Origin: Ferruginibacter sp.
GTDB lineage: Bacteria; Bacteroidota; Bacteroidia; Chitinophagales; Chitinophagaceae
Length of the DNA: 64,000 nt
Assembly: GCA_030831945.1 (NCBI GenBank)
Contig: JAURKC010000013.1
Coordinates: 62,001-126,000 of the forward strand
Direction: 5' to 3'
A program made the translations under genes and the position numbers. The notes under the pieces were generated by a model. That model saw nothing but the letters and a program-made list of their open reading frames with translations. It searched no databases and had not been told where the DNA came from. Below are positions 54,373-63,823 of this stretch, in pieces. Position 1 is the first letter of the stretch, and the number at the start of each line of letters is the position of its first letter.

Positions 54373-54685
54373 GATGGATAAATATTAATTTATTGCTAAT
54401 GGCTCTTTTACATAAAGCAGCGCTTGGCTTATTAAAACTATTGATTTTACTACCCTTTGCAAAAACTAATTATTAAAAAGTTCTATTTTAATTAATTTTT
54501 AACTTTTAGTAAAACGTTAGCCTCCACTTATCATTAAATCATTGATTTGTTTTCTCTCTGTTATTTTATAAGATGGTTAGCTATTGTAATCGCTTAAATT
54601 TCTAAAAATCAATTCAATTATTTTATTTGAATCTGATTTTATTTAAAATTTCTACCCGAAATTTGTAAAAGCTTCCGTATTTTAT
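54373..54685. other. Intergenic gap without a recognisable gene
   Basis: This 313-bp region lies between two divergent starts (the FMN gene and the secreted nuclease). It is A+T rich and holds no consensus -7/-33 pair, terminator, RNA or repeat that I can support. Confidence 0.5.
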
Positions 54686-55318
54686 ATGAAAAAAATATTT
54701 ACCCTTTTACTGATTTTTTTGAATGGCCATTTGCTGGCACAGAAAGTAGTTCAGATAAAACATGCTAGTTATACTTCTTTTTTTTGCATCGAAAAATATT
54801 ATCCTCTGATGGTTGAATGGTGGGAGACAACTGCTAAAGCGGATTGTGCAACTCCTACTGCTAGGAAAGACAAATTTAAGCCAGACCCATTACTTCCTAT
54901 AGAAACTAATTTAAAAGACGATTATGTGCATTCAGGAACAGACCGAGGACATATGTGTCCAGCTGCGATCAATAAATGTAAGGGTGAGAAGGAAATGGAA
55001 GAATGTTTTTATTTTTCTAATATGGCCCCACAGTATCATTCCTTAAATGCAGGAGACTGGGAAGCATTGGAACGGTTTACGAGAAAAACGGCTATTCAAA
55101 AAGATAGTATTCATGTATGGGCAGGTAATATTGGGGAATCAAAAAAAATTGGAAAAGTTTCTGTGCCAACGCAATGCTGGAAAGTGATACATATTTTACA
55201 TACTAAAGAATACAAGGCTTACCTGTTTAATAATGATTTGTCTAAGCCAGATGGTATTGCAAATAACGAAGTAACGGTTCACCATATCGAACAATTAACT
55301 GGCTTCAAATTTTTATAA
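54686..55318 (+). CDS. Secreted DNA/RNA non-specific endonuclease
   Basis: A 210-residue nuclease of the beta-beta-alpha-metal (Serratia-type) family. It has a signal peptide (about 1-18, ending LLAQ), then the active-site motif DRGH at residues 86-89 (GTDRGHMCPAA) and the following FYFSNMAPQYHSLNAGDWEALE region with the metal-binding asparagine. It should degrade extracellular DNA and RNA for nutrition. The flanking genes do not suggest an immunity protein. Confidence 0.9.
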   Translation: MKKIFTLLLIFLNGHLLAQKVVQIKHASYTSFFCIEKYYPLMVEWWETTAKADCATPTARKDKFKPDPLLPIETNLKDDYVHSGTDRGHMCPAAINKCKGEKEMEECFYFSNMAPQYHSLNAGDWEALERFTRKTAIQKDSIHVWAGNIGESKKIGKVSVPTQCWKVIHILHTKEYKAYLFNNDLSKPDGIANNEVTVHHIEQLTGFKFL

Positions 55319-55344
55319 GCAAACACCTCATCATAAAATCTATT

Positions 55345-55857
55345 TTAATCACTCACTGCTATTTTAAAGGCGAGGCTGAAAAATGAATAGGGTTGACTTT
55401 TTGGATCGCTATTGCTGAACTTCCATTCTTGCCCATCAATGGAAATAAGCATTGAATTAGTCCCCACCACTTCCCCTAAACCAATCAATGATTGGGGGCA
55501 TTCTAATCTAAATCCATAATGTTGTCCTTTGTATAGATGTAAGCCAGGAGTACTGATTGACTTCCAATTTTCACTGTCCCTGACTTGGAGAAAAACACTC
55601 GTTGATAGGATCGGGAGTCCCCAGGTTTTGGTATTGTCATTGAAAGGATGAACGGTCAAAGTTATTTTGGCAGGGTGAAGCACCAGACTGGTATAAATAT
55701 CAATTCCTTGAATAGCTACATCAGCCGTTGAAAAAAAGGTTTGGCCTCTTTTGGTGTCATTCATTTCGTTGTTATATCGACCAATCCAACTGGTGGAAGT
55801 AGGGTTGAGCTGACTCACCATAAATTTACTATTCGAAGGGTTTTGTATTGTTTTCAT
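55345..55857 (-). CDS. Protein of unknown function, probably beta-rich
   Basis: A 170-residue protein with no signal peptide, no transmembrane helix and no motif I recognise. The pattern of alternating hydrophobic and polar residues (VAIQGIDIYTSLVLHPAKITLTVHPF) suggests a beta-sandwich. Composition matches the neighbours, so it is probably real, but a role cannot be proposed. It is convergent with the nuclease gene, 26 bp between stops. Confidence 0.6.
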   Translation of the reverse strand: MKTIQNPSNSKFMVSQLNPTSTSWIGRYNNEMNDTKRGQTFFSTADVAIQGIDIYTSLVLHPAKITLTVHPFNDNTKTWGLPILSTSVFLQVRDSENWKSISTPGLHLYKGQHYGFRLECPQSLIGLGEVVGTNSMLISIDGQEWKFSNSDPKSQPYSFFSLAFKIAVSD

Positions 55858-56179
55858 GGTTTACTTTTATTTTAGCGCGGTGGGGATGAACACTCAGTAA
55901 AACGATAAAAGACAATCGTTTTCGGGATGCTCATTTACACCTCTTCCAATAACCGCTATATTGCTAACCATTATTTGAGTCAAATATTTTGCGAAAGAGG
56001 TCTTTACTTTTGTTAAATCGATTTTCTTCTATTGAGTTAGCTAATGAAAGGGTGGTTTTTCTCAATAAATCAAAAAGGCTTGCTATGGCAATAAAGCTTA
56101 CCTTTAATATAGTGTTTTCTTCAATTAAAATCAATGAACTGATTTCTTTGGTAAAAAAAGAAATTTTAAAAACCCAAAC
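55858..56179. other. Intergenic gap
   Basis: 322 bp between divergent transcripts. It contains a TACTTTTG box at 56005-56012 without a matching TTG. A 75-codon open frame from a TTG at 55989 runs through it into the next gene, but has no family resemblance and no ATG start, so it is not called. Confidence 0.5.
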
Positions 56180-56539
56180 ATGTACACTTACATCTGGAAT
56201 AAATACCTGCCAGTAATTAGGATTTTATTAAAAAAATCTGCAGCTGGAGACCAACTACTTAGTTTAAACCGTGAGGATTTTGAAAGAGCGGGTACAGGAA
56301 GAAAGGCGGGTTATAAATTTACTATTGAATTTACAGAAGGAAAGGTAAGTAATGTGATCAGTGGTTCAGATTTAGCTAGTCATTTGGCAGCAGCTATGCT
56401 AGAAGATTCGGCTACTAAAATTGTTTTGTTAACGGGACATTTTCAAGTGATTTTGAATACAAAATTTCAAATTACCGTAAAAAATATTACTCCTCAGTCA
56501 GTTGCATCCATTTCGGATGTGGAAGTAGGAAAGGATTAA
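56180..56539 (+). CDS. Conserved small protein of unknown function
   Basis: A 119-residue protein (MYTYIWNKYLPVIRILLKKS start). The middle part FERAGTGRKAGYKFTIEFTEGKV looks conserved in style; the rest is a mix of helices and strands. No signal peptide. It is followed 43 bp later by the DEAD-box helicase gene and may be in one transcript with it. The ATG at 56180 is preferred; another open frame from 55989 overlaps it. Confidence 0.6.
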   Translation: MYTYIWNKYLPVIRILLKKSAAGDQLLSLNREDFERAGTGRKAGYKFTIEFTEGKVSNVISGSDLASHLAAAMLEDSATKIVLLTGHFQVILNTKFQITVKNITPQSVASISDVEVGKD

Positions 56540-56582
56540 TCGAGTATTTTTGCAATTTATCATTTAATCACCCATTCGTATT

Positions 56583-57809
56583 TTGAAGTTTAAAGATTTT
56601 GGTTTTGATAACCGATTATTGGAAGGAATAGAGGCATCTGGATATGATGAAGCGACACCTGTTCAAGAACAAGTAATCCCTTTAGTATTAGCAGGAAAGG
56701 ATGTTATTGCATCTGCACAAACAGGAACAGGAAAGACCGCAGCATTTTTACTTCCCCTTATCAATAATATTATTTCGTCTCCGCTGAATCAACAGAGCAT
56801 CACCGCATTGGTGATAGTGCCTACTAGAGAATTAGCTATTCAAATAGCGCAGCATATGGAAGGGCTTTCTTATTTCACTTCTGTAAGTTCTATTGCAGTT
56901 TACGGCGGAGGAGATGGTAACGCATTTGTTCAAGAAAAAAAGGCGTTGAGTGCTGGAGCAGATGTAGTTATCTGTACTCCTGGAAAAATGTTGGCTCATA
57001 TTAACATGGGTTATGTTAAGTTTCAGGGACTCCAATATTTGGTTCTTGATGAAGCGGATAGAATGCTAGATATGGGATTTTATGATGACATCATGCGCAT
57101 CATCCACGCGCTACCTCGAAAGCGCCAAAATTTATTATTTTCTGCCACCATGCCTCATAAGATTAGGGAATTGGCAAGAACTATTCTTCATCAGCCAGAG
57201 GAAGTGAGCATTTCAATTAGTAAGCCGAATGAAAAAATTACGCAGCTTGCTTATGTGGTTTATGAAACACAAAAAATACCCTTGGTAAAATATATTTTAC
57301 ATCAAAAGAGCTTTACTTCGGTATTGATATTTTGTAGTAGCAAACAAAGTGTGAAGCAATTAACCCGCGATTTAAAAAGAACTAATTTGCCAGTAGATGA
57401 AATCCATAGCGATTTAGAACAGGATAAAAGAGAAGAGGTGTTAATGCATTTTAAAAGTGGACGAATTCAAATTTTAGTAGCTACCGATATTTTAAGTAGA
57501 GGAATCGATATCGACAATATTGGTATGGTATTAAATTATGATGTACCTCATGATGGAGAAGATTATGTTCATCGAATTGGTCGAACCGCTAGAGCTGCTG
57601 CCGAGGGAACTGCTATCACCTTTGTTAGCGAACGAGAGCAAAGAAAATTGGCAGCGATTGAAAAATTATTAGGAAAACCAGTTCCAAAAGTAGCCGTGCC
57701 TGAGCAATTTGGCGAAGCGCCAGCTTATAATCCCAATGCATTTAGTTCAAGCGGAGGGCAAAGAAATGGTCCTCGACCTCAAAACACTCAAAGAAGGACC
57801 CCTCGTTAA
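56583..57809 (+). CDS. DEAD-box ATP-dependent RNA helicase, TTG start
   Basis: A 408-residue helicase of the RhlE/CsdA type that unwinds RNA in ribosome assembly or mRNA decay. All core motifs are visible: Q motif region (FGFDNRLLEGIEASGYDEATPVQ), AQTGTGKT, PTRELAIQ, DEADRMLDMGF, SATMP and HRIGRTARAA. No ATG precedes the conserved N-terminus, so a TTG at 56583 is used. The C-terminus is short and arginine-proline rich. Confidence 0.95.
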   Translation: MKFKDFGFDNRLLEGIEASGYDEATPVQEQVIPLVLAGKDVIASAQTGTGKTAAFLLPLINNIISSPLNQQSITALVIVPTRELAIQIAQHMEGLSYFTSVSSIAVYGGGDGNAFVQEKKALSAGADVVICTPGKMLAHINMGYVKFQGLQYLVLDEADRMLDMGFYDDIMRIIHALPRKRQNLLFSATMPHKIRELARTILHQPEEVSISISKPNEKITQLAYVVYETQKIPLVKYILHQKSFTSVLIFCSSKQSVKQLTRDLKRTNLPVDEIHSDLEQDKREEVLMHFKSGRIQILVATDILSRGIDIDNIGMVLNYDVPHDGEDYVHRIGRTARAAAEGTAITFVSEREQRKLAAIEKLLGKPVPKVAVPEQFGEAPAYNPNAFSSSGGQRNGPRPQNTQRRTPR

Positions 57810-57868
57810 ATTTTATTGCCCAATTAATTTGAATAAAGGGACTATCTAAACTATTCCAACTCATTTTC

Positions 57869-57894
57869 TACTATTCAATTATTGTTGAATAGTA
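57869..57894. repeat. Perfect 10-bp inverted repeat downstream of the helicase gene
   Basis: TACTATTCAA (57869-57878) is exactly complementary to TTGAATAGTA (57885-57894), with a 6-nt loop. There is no T tract, so it is either a weak terminator or a binding site. It lies 67-92 bp before the recG promoter. Confidence 0.5.
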
Positions 57895-57960
57895 CACTCA
57901 ACCCGAGCAGGGGATTGTATTTTGACAAATCATTGGGTATTTGCATTTAAAGTAGTAGAG

Positions 57961-57968
57961 TATATTTG
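57961..57968 (+). promoter_or_regulatory. -7 element in front of recG
   Basis: TATATTTG is a perfect -7 box. A TTG at 57941-57943 is 17 nt upstream, shorter than usual. Transcription would start near 57974. From there to 58029 no ATG, GTG or TTG occurs in the recG frame. Confidence 0.5.
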
Positions 57969-58028
57969 TAAAAAAATATTTTAACCATCTCGCAAGTCAA
58001 TAACATATTATCCAATCCGATAGAATAT

Positions 58029-60098
58029 TTGAAGGGGGTAGGACCCCTTAAGGGAGCCTTGTTGAAAAAAGAGGCTAATATTTTCACCTTCAAAGACTTG
58101 CTTGAATATTATCCCTTTCGTCATATTGATAAAACTCGGGTAGATAAAATTGCGGAGCTTAACCCTTCAACAGAATATGCTCAGGTAGCAGGCCGTTTGT
58201 CTCGCTTTGAAATAATTGGTGAAAAAAGAGCTAAAAGATTAGTTGCTTATATAAAAGACGCTACCGGAGAAATTGAACTTACCTGGTTTCAAGGAATTAG
58301 CTGGGTAGAAAAAACGCTTCATCCTGGAGACCTTTATTTGGTTTTTGGAAAGTTGAGTTTTTTTATGAACAAAGCGCAAATTGTACATCCTGAAATTGAA
58401 ATATTTACTCCTGAAAAAGCGGGAGGAAAAAAATTCCTTGAACCAATTTATCCTTCTACAGAAAAGTTAAAAGCAAGGGGAGTTAGTGGAAGGGCAATGG
58501 GTAAACTTACCTTTTCCTTGTTGCAGCTTTTATCTCAAAAAGATTTTCCCGAAAATCTTCCTGAGTCAGTAGTGACTCAATATCGTTTTATTTCTAGATG
58601 GGAGGCTTTTTGTTCTATTCATTTTCCTGCATCCGATGATATGTACACCCATGCAGTGAGGCGGTTGAAGTTCGAAGAATTATTTTTTGCTCAATTACGA
58701 TTGGGTATGCTTAGAAGTACGCGCCATCGATTTAGTAAAGGTTGGATCTTTGATAAAGTAGGAACATTATTTACTACATTTTATAATCAATATTTACCTT
58801 TTCAATTAACTAATGCTCAAAAAAGAGTGTTAAAGGAAATCAGAAAAGATGCAGGTGCTGGAAAGCAAATGAATAGACTGCTTCAGGGAGATGTTGGAAG
58901 TGGAAAAACTATTGTAGCCTTACTAAGTATGTTGATTGCTGCTGATAATGGTTTTCAGAGTGTGATCATGGCGCCCACAGAAATTTTAGCACAACAACAT
59001 TTTAGAAGTATTGCTGAATTGCTCAAAGAAATGCCCATCTCGGTTAAGTTACTTACTGGATCTACTGTTGCTAAACAACGAAAAGAAATTTTAAGTGCAT
59101 GCGAAGACGGATCCTTATCAATATTAATTGGAACTCATGCAGTGATAGAAGATAAAGTACTCTTTAAAAATCTAGGATTTGCAGTGATTGATGAGCAGCA
59201 TAAGTTTGGGGTAGCTCAAAGAGCTAAATTATGGAAAAAAAATTCACTCCCTCCTCATGTCTTGGTTATGACGGCAACGCCTATCCCAAGAACCCTAGCC
59301 TTAACAGCCTATGGTGATCTTGATTATAGTGTAATTGATGAGTTGCCACCAGGAAGAAAGCCTATTGAAACGATTCATCAATTTGAGAATAAACGTCCAC
59401 AGGTAATGGATTTTATAAAAAAGGAAATTACAAAAGGCCGTCAGGTATATATCGTATATCCATTAATTGAAGACTCTGCAACCTTGGATTACGAAAATTT
59501 GATGAAAGGATTTGAAGAGGTAAAATCTTTTTTTCCTGAACCAAAATATTGGATTAGCATGGTTCATGGAAGACAGAAGGGAGAGCAAAAGCAAACGAAT
59601 ATGCAGAGATTTGTAACGGGCGATACACAAATAATGGTGAGTACCACTGTAATCGAAGTGGGGGTAAATGTACCCAATGCCTCAGTGATGGTAATAGAAA
59701 GTGCTGAAAAATTTGGTCTATCGCAATTGCATCAGTTAAGAGGAAGGGTAGGAAGAGGCAGTGAAAAAAGTTTTTGCATTTTATTAACAGGAAATAAAAT
59801 ATCTCAAGATGGAAGGGAAAGGCTTAAGATTTTATGTGCTACTAATGATGGCTTTAAAGTAGCTGAAAAAGATCTTGAAATAAGGGGCCCTGGTGATATT
59901 GAGGGCACAAGACAAAGTGGGTTATTGAACTTTAAAATTGCCAATATTATTCAAGATAGGACAATGCTGGAAGTAGCTAAAAATATTACTACTCAAATAG
60001 TTGAAATTGACCCAGATTTAAATTTGGCAGAAAATTTGCAGGTTAAGGAGTATCTCCAAATTCAAAATGGCAAAACAGTATGGAGTAAAATATCATAA
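58029..60098 (+). CDS. recG: ATP-dependent DNA helicase RecG
   Basis: RecG remodels stalled replication forks. The frame holds GDVGSGKT, DEQHKFGV, TATPIPRT and GRVGRG, and the N-terminal wedge domain. The first canonical start is a TTG at 58029, which places Leu as the first residue of LKGVGP. However, the conserved family segment NPIEYLKGVGP is encoded further upstream, in frame, from 58014; the frame is open back to 57972 with ATT at 57978, ATC at 57987 and ATA at 58005 as only near-cognate candidates. The true start is therefore likely 24-51 bp upstream of 58029. The 689-residue length from the TTG is close to normal. Confidence 0.92.
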   Translation: MKGVGPLKGALLKKEANIFTFKDLLEYYPFRHIDKTRVDKIAELNPSTEYAQVAGRLSRFEIIGEKRAKRLVAYIKDATGEIELTWFQGISWVEKTLHPGDLYLVFGKLSFFMNKAQIVHPEIEIFTPEKAGGKKFLEPIYPSTEKLKARGVSGRAMGKLTFSLLQLLSQKDFPENLPESVVTQYRFISRWEAFCSIHFPASDDMYTHAVRRLKFEELFFAQLRLGMLRSTRHRFSKGWIFDKVGTLFTTFYNQYLPFQLTNAQKRVLKEIRKDAGAGKQMNRLLQGDVGSGKTIVALLSMLIAADNGFQSVIMAPTEILAQQHFRSIAELLKEMPISVKLLTGSTVAKQRKEILSACEDGSLSILIGTHAVIEDKVLFKNLGFAVIDEQHKFGVAQRAKLWKKNSLPPHVLVMTATPIPRTLALTAYGDLDYSVIDELPPGRKPIETIHQFENKRPQVMDFIKKEITKGRQVYIVYPLIEDSATLDYENLMKGFEEVKSFFPEPKYWISMVHGRQKGEQKQTNMQRFVTGDTQIMVSTTVIEVGVNVPNASVMVIESAEKFGLSQLHQLRGRVGRGSEKSFCILLTGNKISQDGRERLKILCATNDGFKVAEKDLEIRGPGDIEGTRQSGLLNFKIANIIQDRTMLEVAKNITTQIVEIDPDLNLAENLQVKEYLQIQNGKTVWSKIS

Positions 60099-60170
60099 TT
60101 TAGGCTATTCTATGATTAAACTTTACATTGTTTAATTGGTCATAGTTCAGTAAATTGTAAAAAACTTTTT

Positions 60171-63100
60171 TTGAAATTTATCACATCATATTTCCATCTA
60201 TTTCTAGGCCTTTTTTTATCAATGGTCATTGCGTTACCTTCTTTGGCGCAATTGCAGTTTATTGAAAATAAAGGGCAGTGGAATAGTAAAGTTAATTTTA
60301 AAGCAGAGGTGGAGTCAGGTGCTTTCTATATGGAGCAAAATGGTTTTACAGTATTGCTTCACAATACGAATGATTTGAAAGCGATGGCTGATTTAATCCA
60401 TGGTCGTTTAGCACCGGTACAATTAGAGTATGAAAAGCATAGAAGGATTGCTACTGTTCCCAAAAGTTCAACTTTACATTCTCATGCTTATCGCGTTCGT
60501 TTTGACGGCGCCCTGAAAAATGTGTCCATTTTTCCTGATAAATCTTTACCCACTTTCAACAATTATTTTCTAGGAAATGACCCTGCAAAGTGGCAAAGTA
60601 ATTGTAAAATTTATCAGGCGATTACTTATAGAAATATGTATCCCAATATTGATGTGAGGTATTATACGGATGCTGGAAAATTAAAGTATGACATTATAGT
60701 TAGACCAGGAGGTAATGTAAATGACATTGCATTAAAATACGATGGGGTTGATAAGCTTGAAGTTAGAAATAAAGAATTGGTAGTGGTGACTTCTGTTGGT
60801 GAAGTAAAAGAATTGTATCCCTATAGTTACCAGCTTCAAAAAGGGATCAGACAAACCCTAGATTGCAAGTATTCAGTTACTGGCAATACTGTAAGATTTA
60901 AAATAAAAGATTATCTCCCAAATGAAACCATCGTAATTGACCCTACCTTGATTTTTGCTTCTTTTACCGGTAGCTCAACAGATAATTGGGGATATACTGC
61001 AACCCCAGGACCTGATGGAAGTATGTTTGCAGGGGGAATTTCATATGGCGACGGATATCCAGTGTCTGTGGGTGCTTTTGATAAAACTTTTAATGGGGGA
61101 TTGAATGAAGACTCTAATGGGCCTTATGACATAGCTATCATTAAATTTTCTCCCGATGGGGCGAATAGAATTTTTGCAACTTATTTAGGGGGTGCCGGTA
61201 ATGAACAACCGCACAGTATGATTTGTGATGCGCAAGGGAATTTAATTATTGCGGGAAGAACTAGCTCCACTGATTATCCTAAAACATCTCCTTTGATTGG
61301 TCCTGGTGGGGGATATGACATTGTGGTTACAAAATTAAATGCGAATGGTAATTTATTGTTGGGCTCTATTGCTATTGGTGGTACTGGAGATGATGGTATA
61401 AATGTTCGAAAGAAATTTGATACACCTGATGGAGCAGAGACCACTCGAAGAAACTATGGGGATGATGCTCGTAGTGAGGTAATACTCGATCGGAATAATA
61501 ATATTTATGTTGCCTCTTGTACAAAATCTTCCAACTTTCCGGTAGCTGGTTCCAATATTCAAAATTTATTTGGTGGAGGAAAACAAGATGGAGTAATTCT
61601 AGCATTTAATTCAAATCTTTCAACAAGAATATTTAGTACTTATTTTGGCGGAAATGGAACGGACGCTTGTTTTGTTTTATCTATCAATCCGCTTACTGGA
61701 AATGTTTATGTAGCTGGAGGTACCAGTAGCACTGACTTGCCTGGTAATAAAACGAATGTCGTTAATACTACTTTTCAAGGAAGCGATGTGGATGGTTTTG
61801 TTACACAAATAGCACCCGATGGCTCTTCGATAATTAAAACTTCTTATATGGGTACCAGTGGGAATGATCTCGTATATGGTATTCAGTTTGATAAATTTGG
61901 TTTTCCCTATATTACTGGGACTACCACTGGAAATTGGCCGATTGTAAACGCCGCATATAGTAATTCAGGTGCAAAACAGTTTATCAGTAAGTTGCAACCT
62001 GATTTATCTTCTTTTGTTTACTCCACTGTATTTGGTACCAACTCTGCTATACCCAATTTATCTATTACTGCTTTTTTAGTAGATCGATGTCAAAATGTAT
62101 ATGTATCGGGTTGGGGTGGTAAATTTAATAATGATAGGGGCTATCCAAATGCTGGGACCTTGGGCTTACCCATTACGAATGATGCCATTTCGCCCAAGAC
62201 AACTGATGGAAATGATTTTTACTTTTTCGTTCTAGAGAAAAATGCCAACAGTCAATTATTTGGGAGTTTTTATGGACAAAAAGGAGGCTTCGATGACCAT
62301 GTAGATGGTGGTACCAGTCGCTTTGATGCGAATGGAATAATCTATCAGGCTATTTGTGCTAACTGTGGTGGAAGAAACGATCCATTGGTTGTTTTTCCGA
62401 CTACAGCAGGTGTTTGGGCTACCAGAAATGGATCTCCTAACTGTAATGAAGCAGCTGTTAAAATCGAAATGAATTTTGGTGGGGTAGGAGCTAGTATTAA
62501 AGCAACTGTCAATGGAATAATCGATACCGTTGGTTGTGTTCCAATGACGGTTAAATTTTCTGATACACTTTCAAAGGGTAAAATGTATATATGGGATTAT
62601 GGAGATCCTGCTGATCCTAAAAAAGATACTACCTATGCACCTAATAGTTTTTCTTCCCATGTTTATACTACCGTCGGAATTTTTCAGGCTAAGGTAATTT
62701 CTGTAGATTCTTTAACTTGTAATATTTCAGATACCGCTATTACAATGGTAAGGGTAAGTAATAATTTGATCAAACCTGATTTTTTCGGTACTAAAAATGG
62801 AGGATGCCAAAGCTTAACCTTTCAATTTAAAAATACCAGCACTGCAATATTACCTTCCTATACCAACAAAACTTTTTTGTGGGATTTTGGTGACAATACG
62901 CCTACTCAACGGGCAGGTATTGAAGATGTTTTTCATACCTATGCTGCTAGCGGAACGTATATTGTAAAATTATTGACCGATGATGTGAGTTTCTGTAATG
63001 CACCGATTACTGTTACTGATACTATTCGTTTAGCCGACACCGTGAGAGCAGGTTTTCAAACACCTGATAAAGGTTGTCTACCTTATCTCGCTAATTTTAA

Positions 63101-63797
63101 GAACACTACAGTTGGTGGTATTGATTTTCTTTGGAATTTTGGTGATGGAACCACTTCAACAGAAGTAAATCCAGTTCATCTTTATGCGGCTTCAGGAACC
63201 TATACAGTAACGTTAACTGCTACTGACTTATCTACTTGTAATCGTACAGATAAATTTACTTCTACTATTAGCGTTTATAATATCCCAGTAGCGGGTTTTA
63301 GTTTTTCTCCCAACCCAACGAAACCTAATAGGCCAGTAGATTTTAAAAATCTATCCATTGGTGCAAATAATTATTTGTGGATATTTGGAGACGAAAAAAC
63401 CTCCACGCTTGAAAATCCTACGCATTTATTTAATGCTACCGGGACTTTTAAAACTTGTTTAGTCGCATTTAACGAAGCAGGTTGTTCCGATACAACTTGT
63501 CTAGATATTGCTATAGTTGTATTACCCGTATTGGATGTACCCAATGCGTTTACTCCCGATAAATTTGGACCCAATGGTATTATAAAAGTTGTAGGTTATG
63601 GAATTGCCAAAATGGATTGGAAAATATACAATCGTTGGGGTCAAAATGTATTCTCTTCTTCTAGTCAGTCAATTGGTTGGGATGGAAAATTTAATGGAGC
63701 TGGTCAACCTATGGATGTATACAGTTATACTTTGGACGTTGAATTTTCAGATGGCAAGAAATTAAGAAAAACGGGCGATATTTCATTACTTCGCTAA
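60171..63797 (+). CDS. Large secreted T9SS type B protein with PKD repeats
   Basis: A 1208-residue protein. The N-terminus is a signal peptide (about 1-27, ending LAQ) followed by FIENKGQW, the start of a module common in Bacteroidota surface proteins. The middle has repeated beta-propeller-like SBBP units (YLGG...IAGRTSSTDYP patterns). Four PKD-like domains lie at about 800-1110 (for example FLWDFGDNTP, FLWNFGDGTTS and YLWIFGDEKTS). The C-terminal 85 residues (VPNAFTPD, YNRWGQNVF, GWDGKFNG, DVYSYTLDVEF) match the gliding-motility type B sorting domain. The start is a TTG at 60171. A PorP/SprF gene follows, its likely export partner. Confidence 0.86.
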   Translation: MKFITSYFHLFLGLFLSMVIALPSLAQLQFIENKGQWNSKVNFKAEVESGAFYMEQNGFTVLLHNTNDLKAMADLIHGRLAPVQLEYEKHRRIATVPKSSTLHSHAYRVRFDGALKNVSIFPDKSLPTFNNYFLGNDPAKWQSNCKIYQAITYRNMYPNIDVRYYTDAGKLKYDIIVRPGGNVNDIALKYDGVDKLEVRNKELVVVTSVGEVKELYPYSYQLQKGIRQTLDCKYSVTGNTVRFKIKDYLPNETIVIDPTLIFASFTGSSTDNWGYTATPGPDGSMFAGGISYGDGYPVSVGAFDKTFNGGLNEDSNGPYDIAIIKFSPDGANRIFATYLGGAGNEQPHSMICDAQGNLIIAGRTSSTDYPKTSPLIGPGGGYDIVVTKLNANGNLLLGSIAIGGTGDDGINVRKKFDTPDGAETTRRNYGDDARSEVILDRNNNIYVASCTKSSNFPVAGSNIQNLFGGGKQDGVILAFNSNLSTRIFSTYFGGNGTDACFVLSINPLTGNVYVAGGTSSTDLPGNKTNVVNTTFQGSDVDGFVTQIAPDGSSIIKTSYMGTSGNDLVYGIQFDKFGFPYITGTTTGNWPIVNAAYSNSGAKQFISKLQPDLSSFVYSTVFGTNSAIPNLSITAFLVDRCQNVYVSGWGGKFNNDRGYPNAGTLGLPITNDAISPKTTDGNDFYFFVLEKNANSQLFGSFYGQKGGFDDHVDGGTSRFDANGIIYQAICANCGGRNDPLVVFPTTAGVWATRNGSPNCNEAAVKIEMNFGGVGASIKATVNGIIDTVGCVPMTVKFSDTLSKGKMYIWDYGDPADPKKDTTYAPNSFSSHVYTTVGIFQAKVISVDSLTCNISDTAITMVRVSNNLIKPDFFGTKNGGCQSLTFQFKNTSTAILPSYTNKTFLWDFGDNTPTQRAGIEDVFHTYAASGTYIVKLLTDDVSFCNAPITVTDTIRLADTVRAGFQTPDKGCLPYLANFKNTTVGGIDFLWNFGDGTTSTEVNPVHLYAASGTYTVTLTATDLSTCNRTDKFTSTISVYNIPVAGFSFSPNPTKPNRPVDFKNLSIGANNYLWIFGDEKTSTLENPTHLFNATGTFKTCLVAFNEAGCSDTTCLDIAIVVLPVLDVPNAFTPDKFGPNGIIKVVGYGIAKMDWKIYNRWGQNVFSSSSQSIGWDGKFNGAGQPMDVYSYTLDVEFSDGKKLRKTGDISLLR

Positions 63798-63823
63798 CTT
63801 TACTATTGGGTAAGAATTTTAAA

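Noticed and set aside
55989..56216. Plus-strand open frame of 75 codons ahead of the unknown gene at 56180
   Set aside because: It has only a TTG start, no recognisable pattern, and overlaps the better-supported 119-residue gene in another frame.
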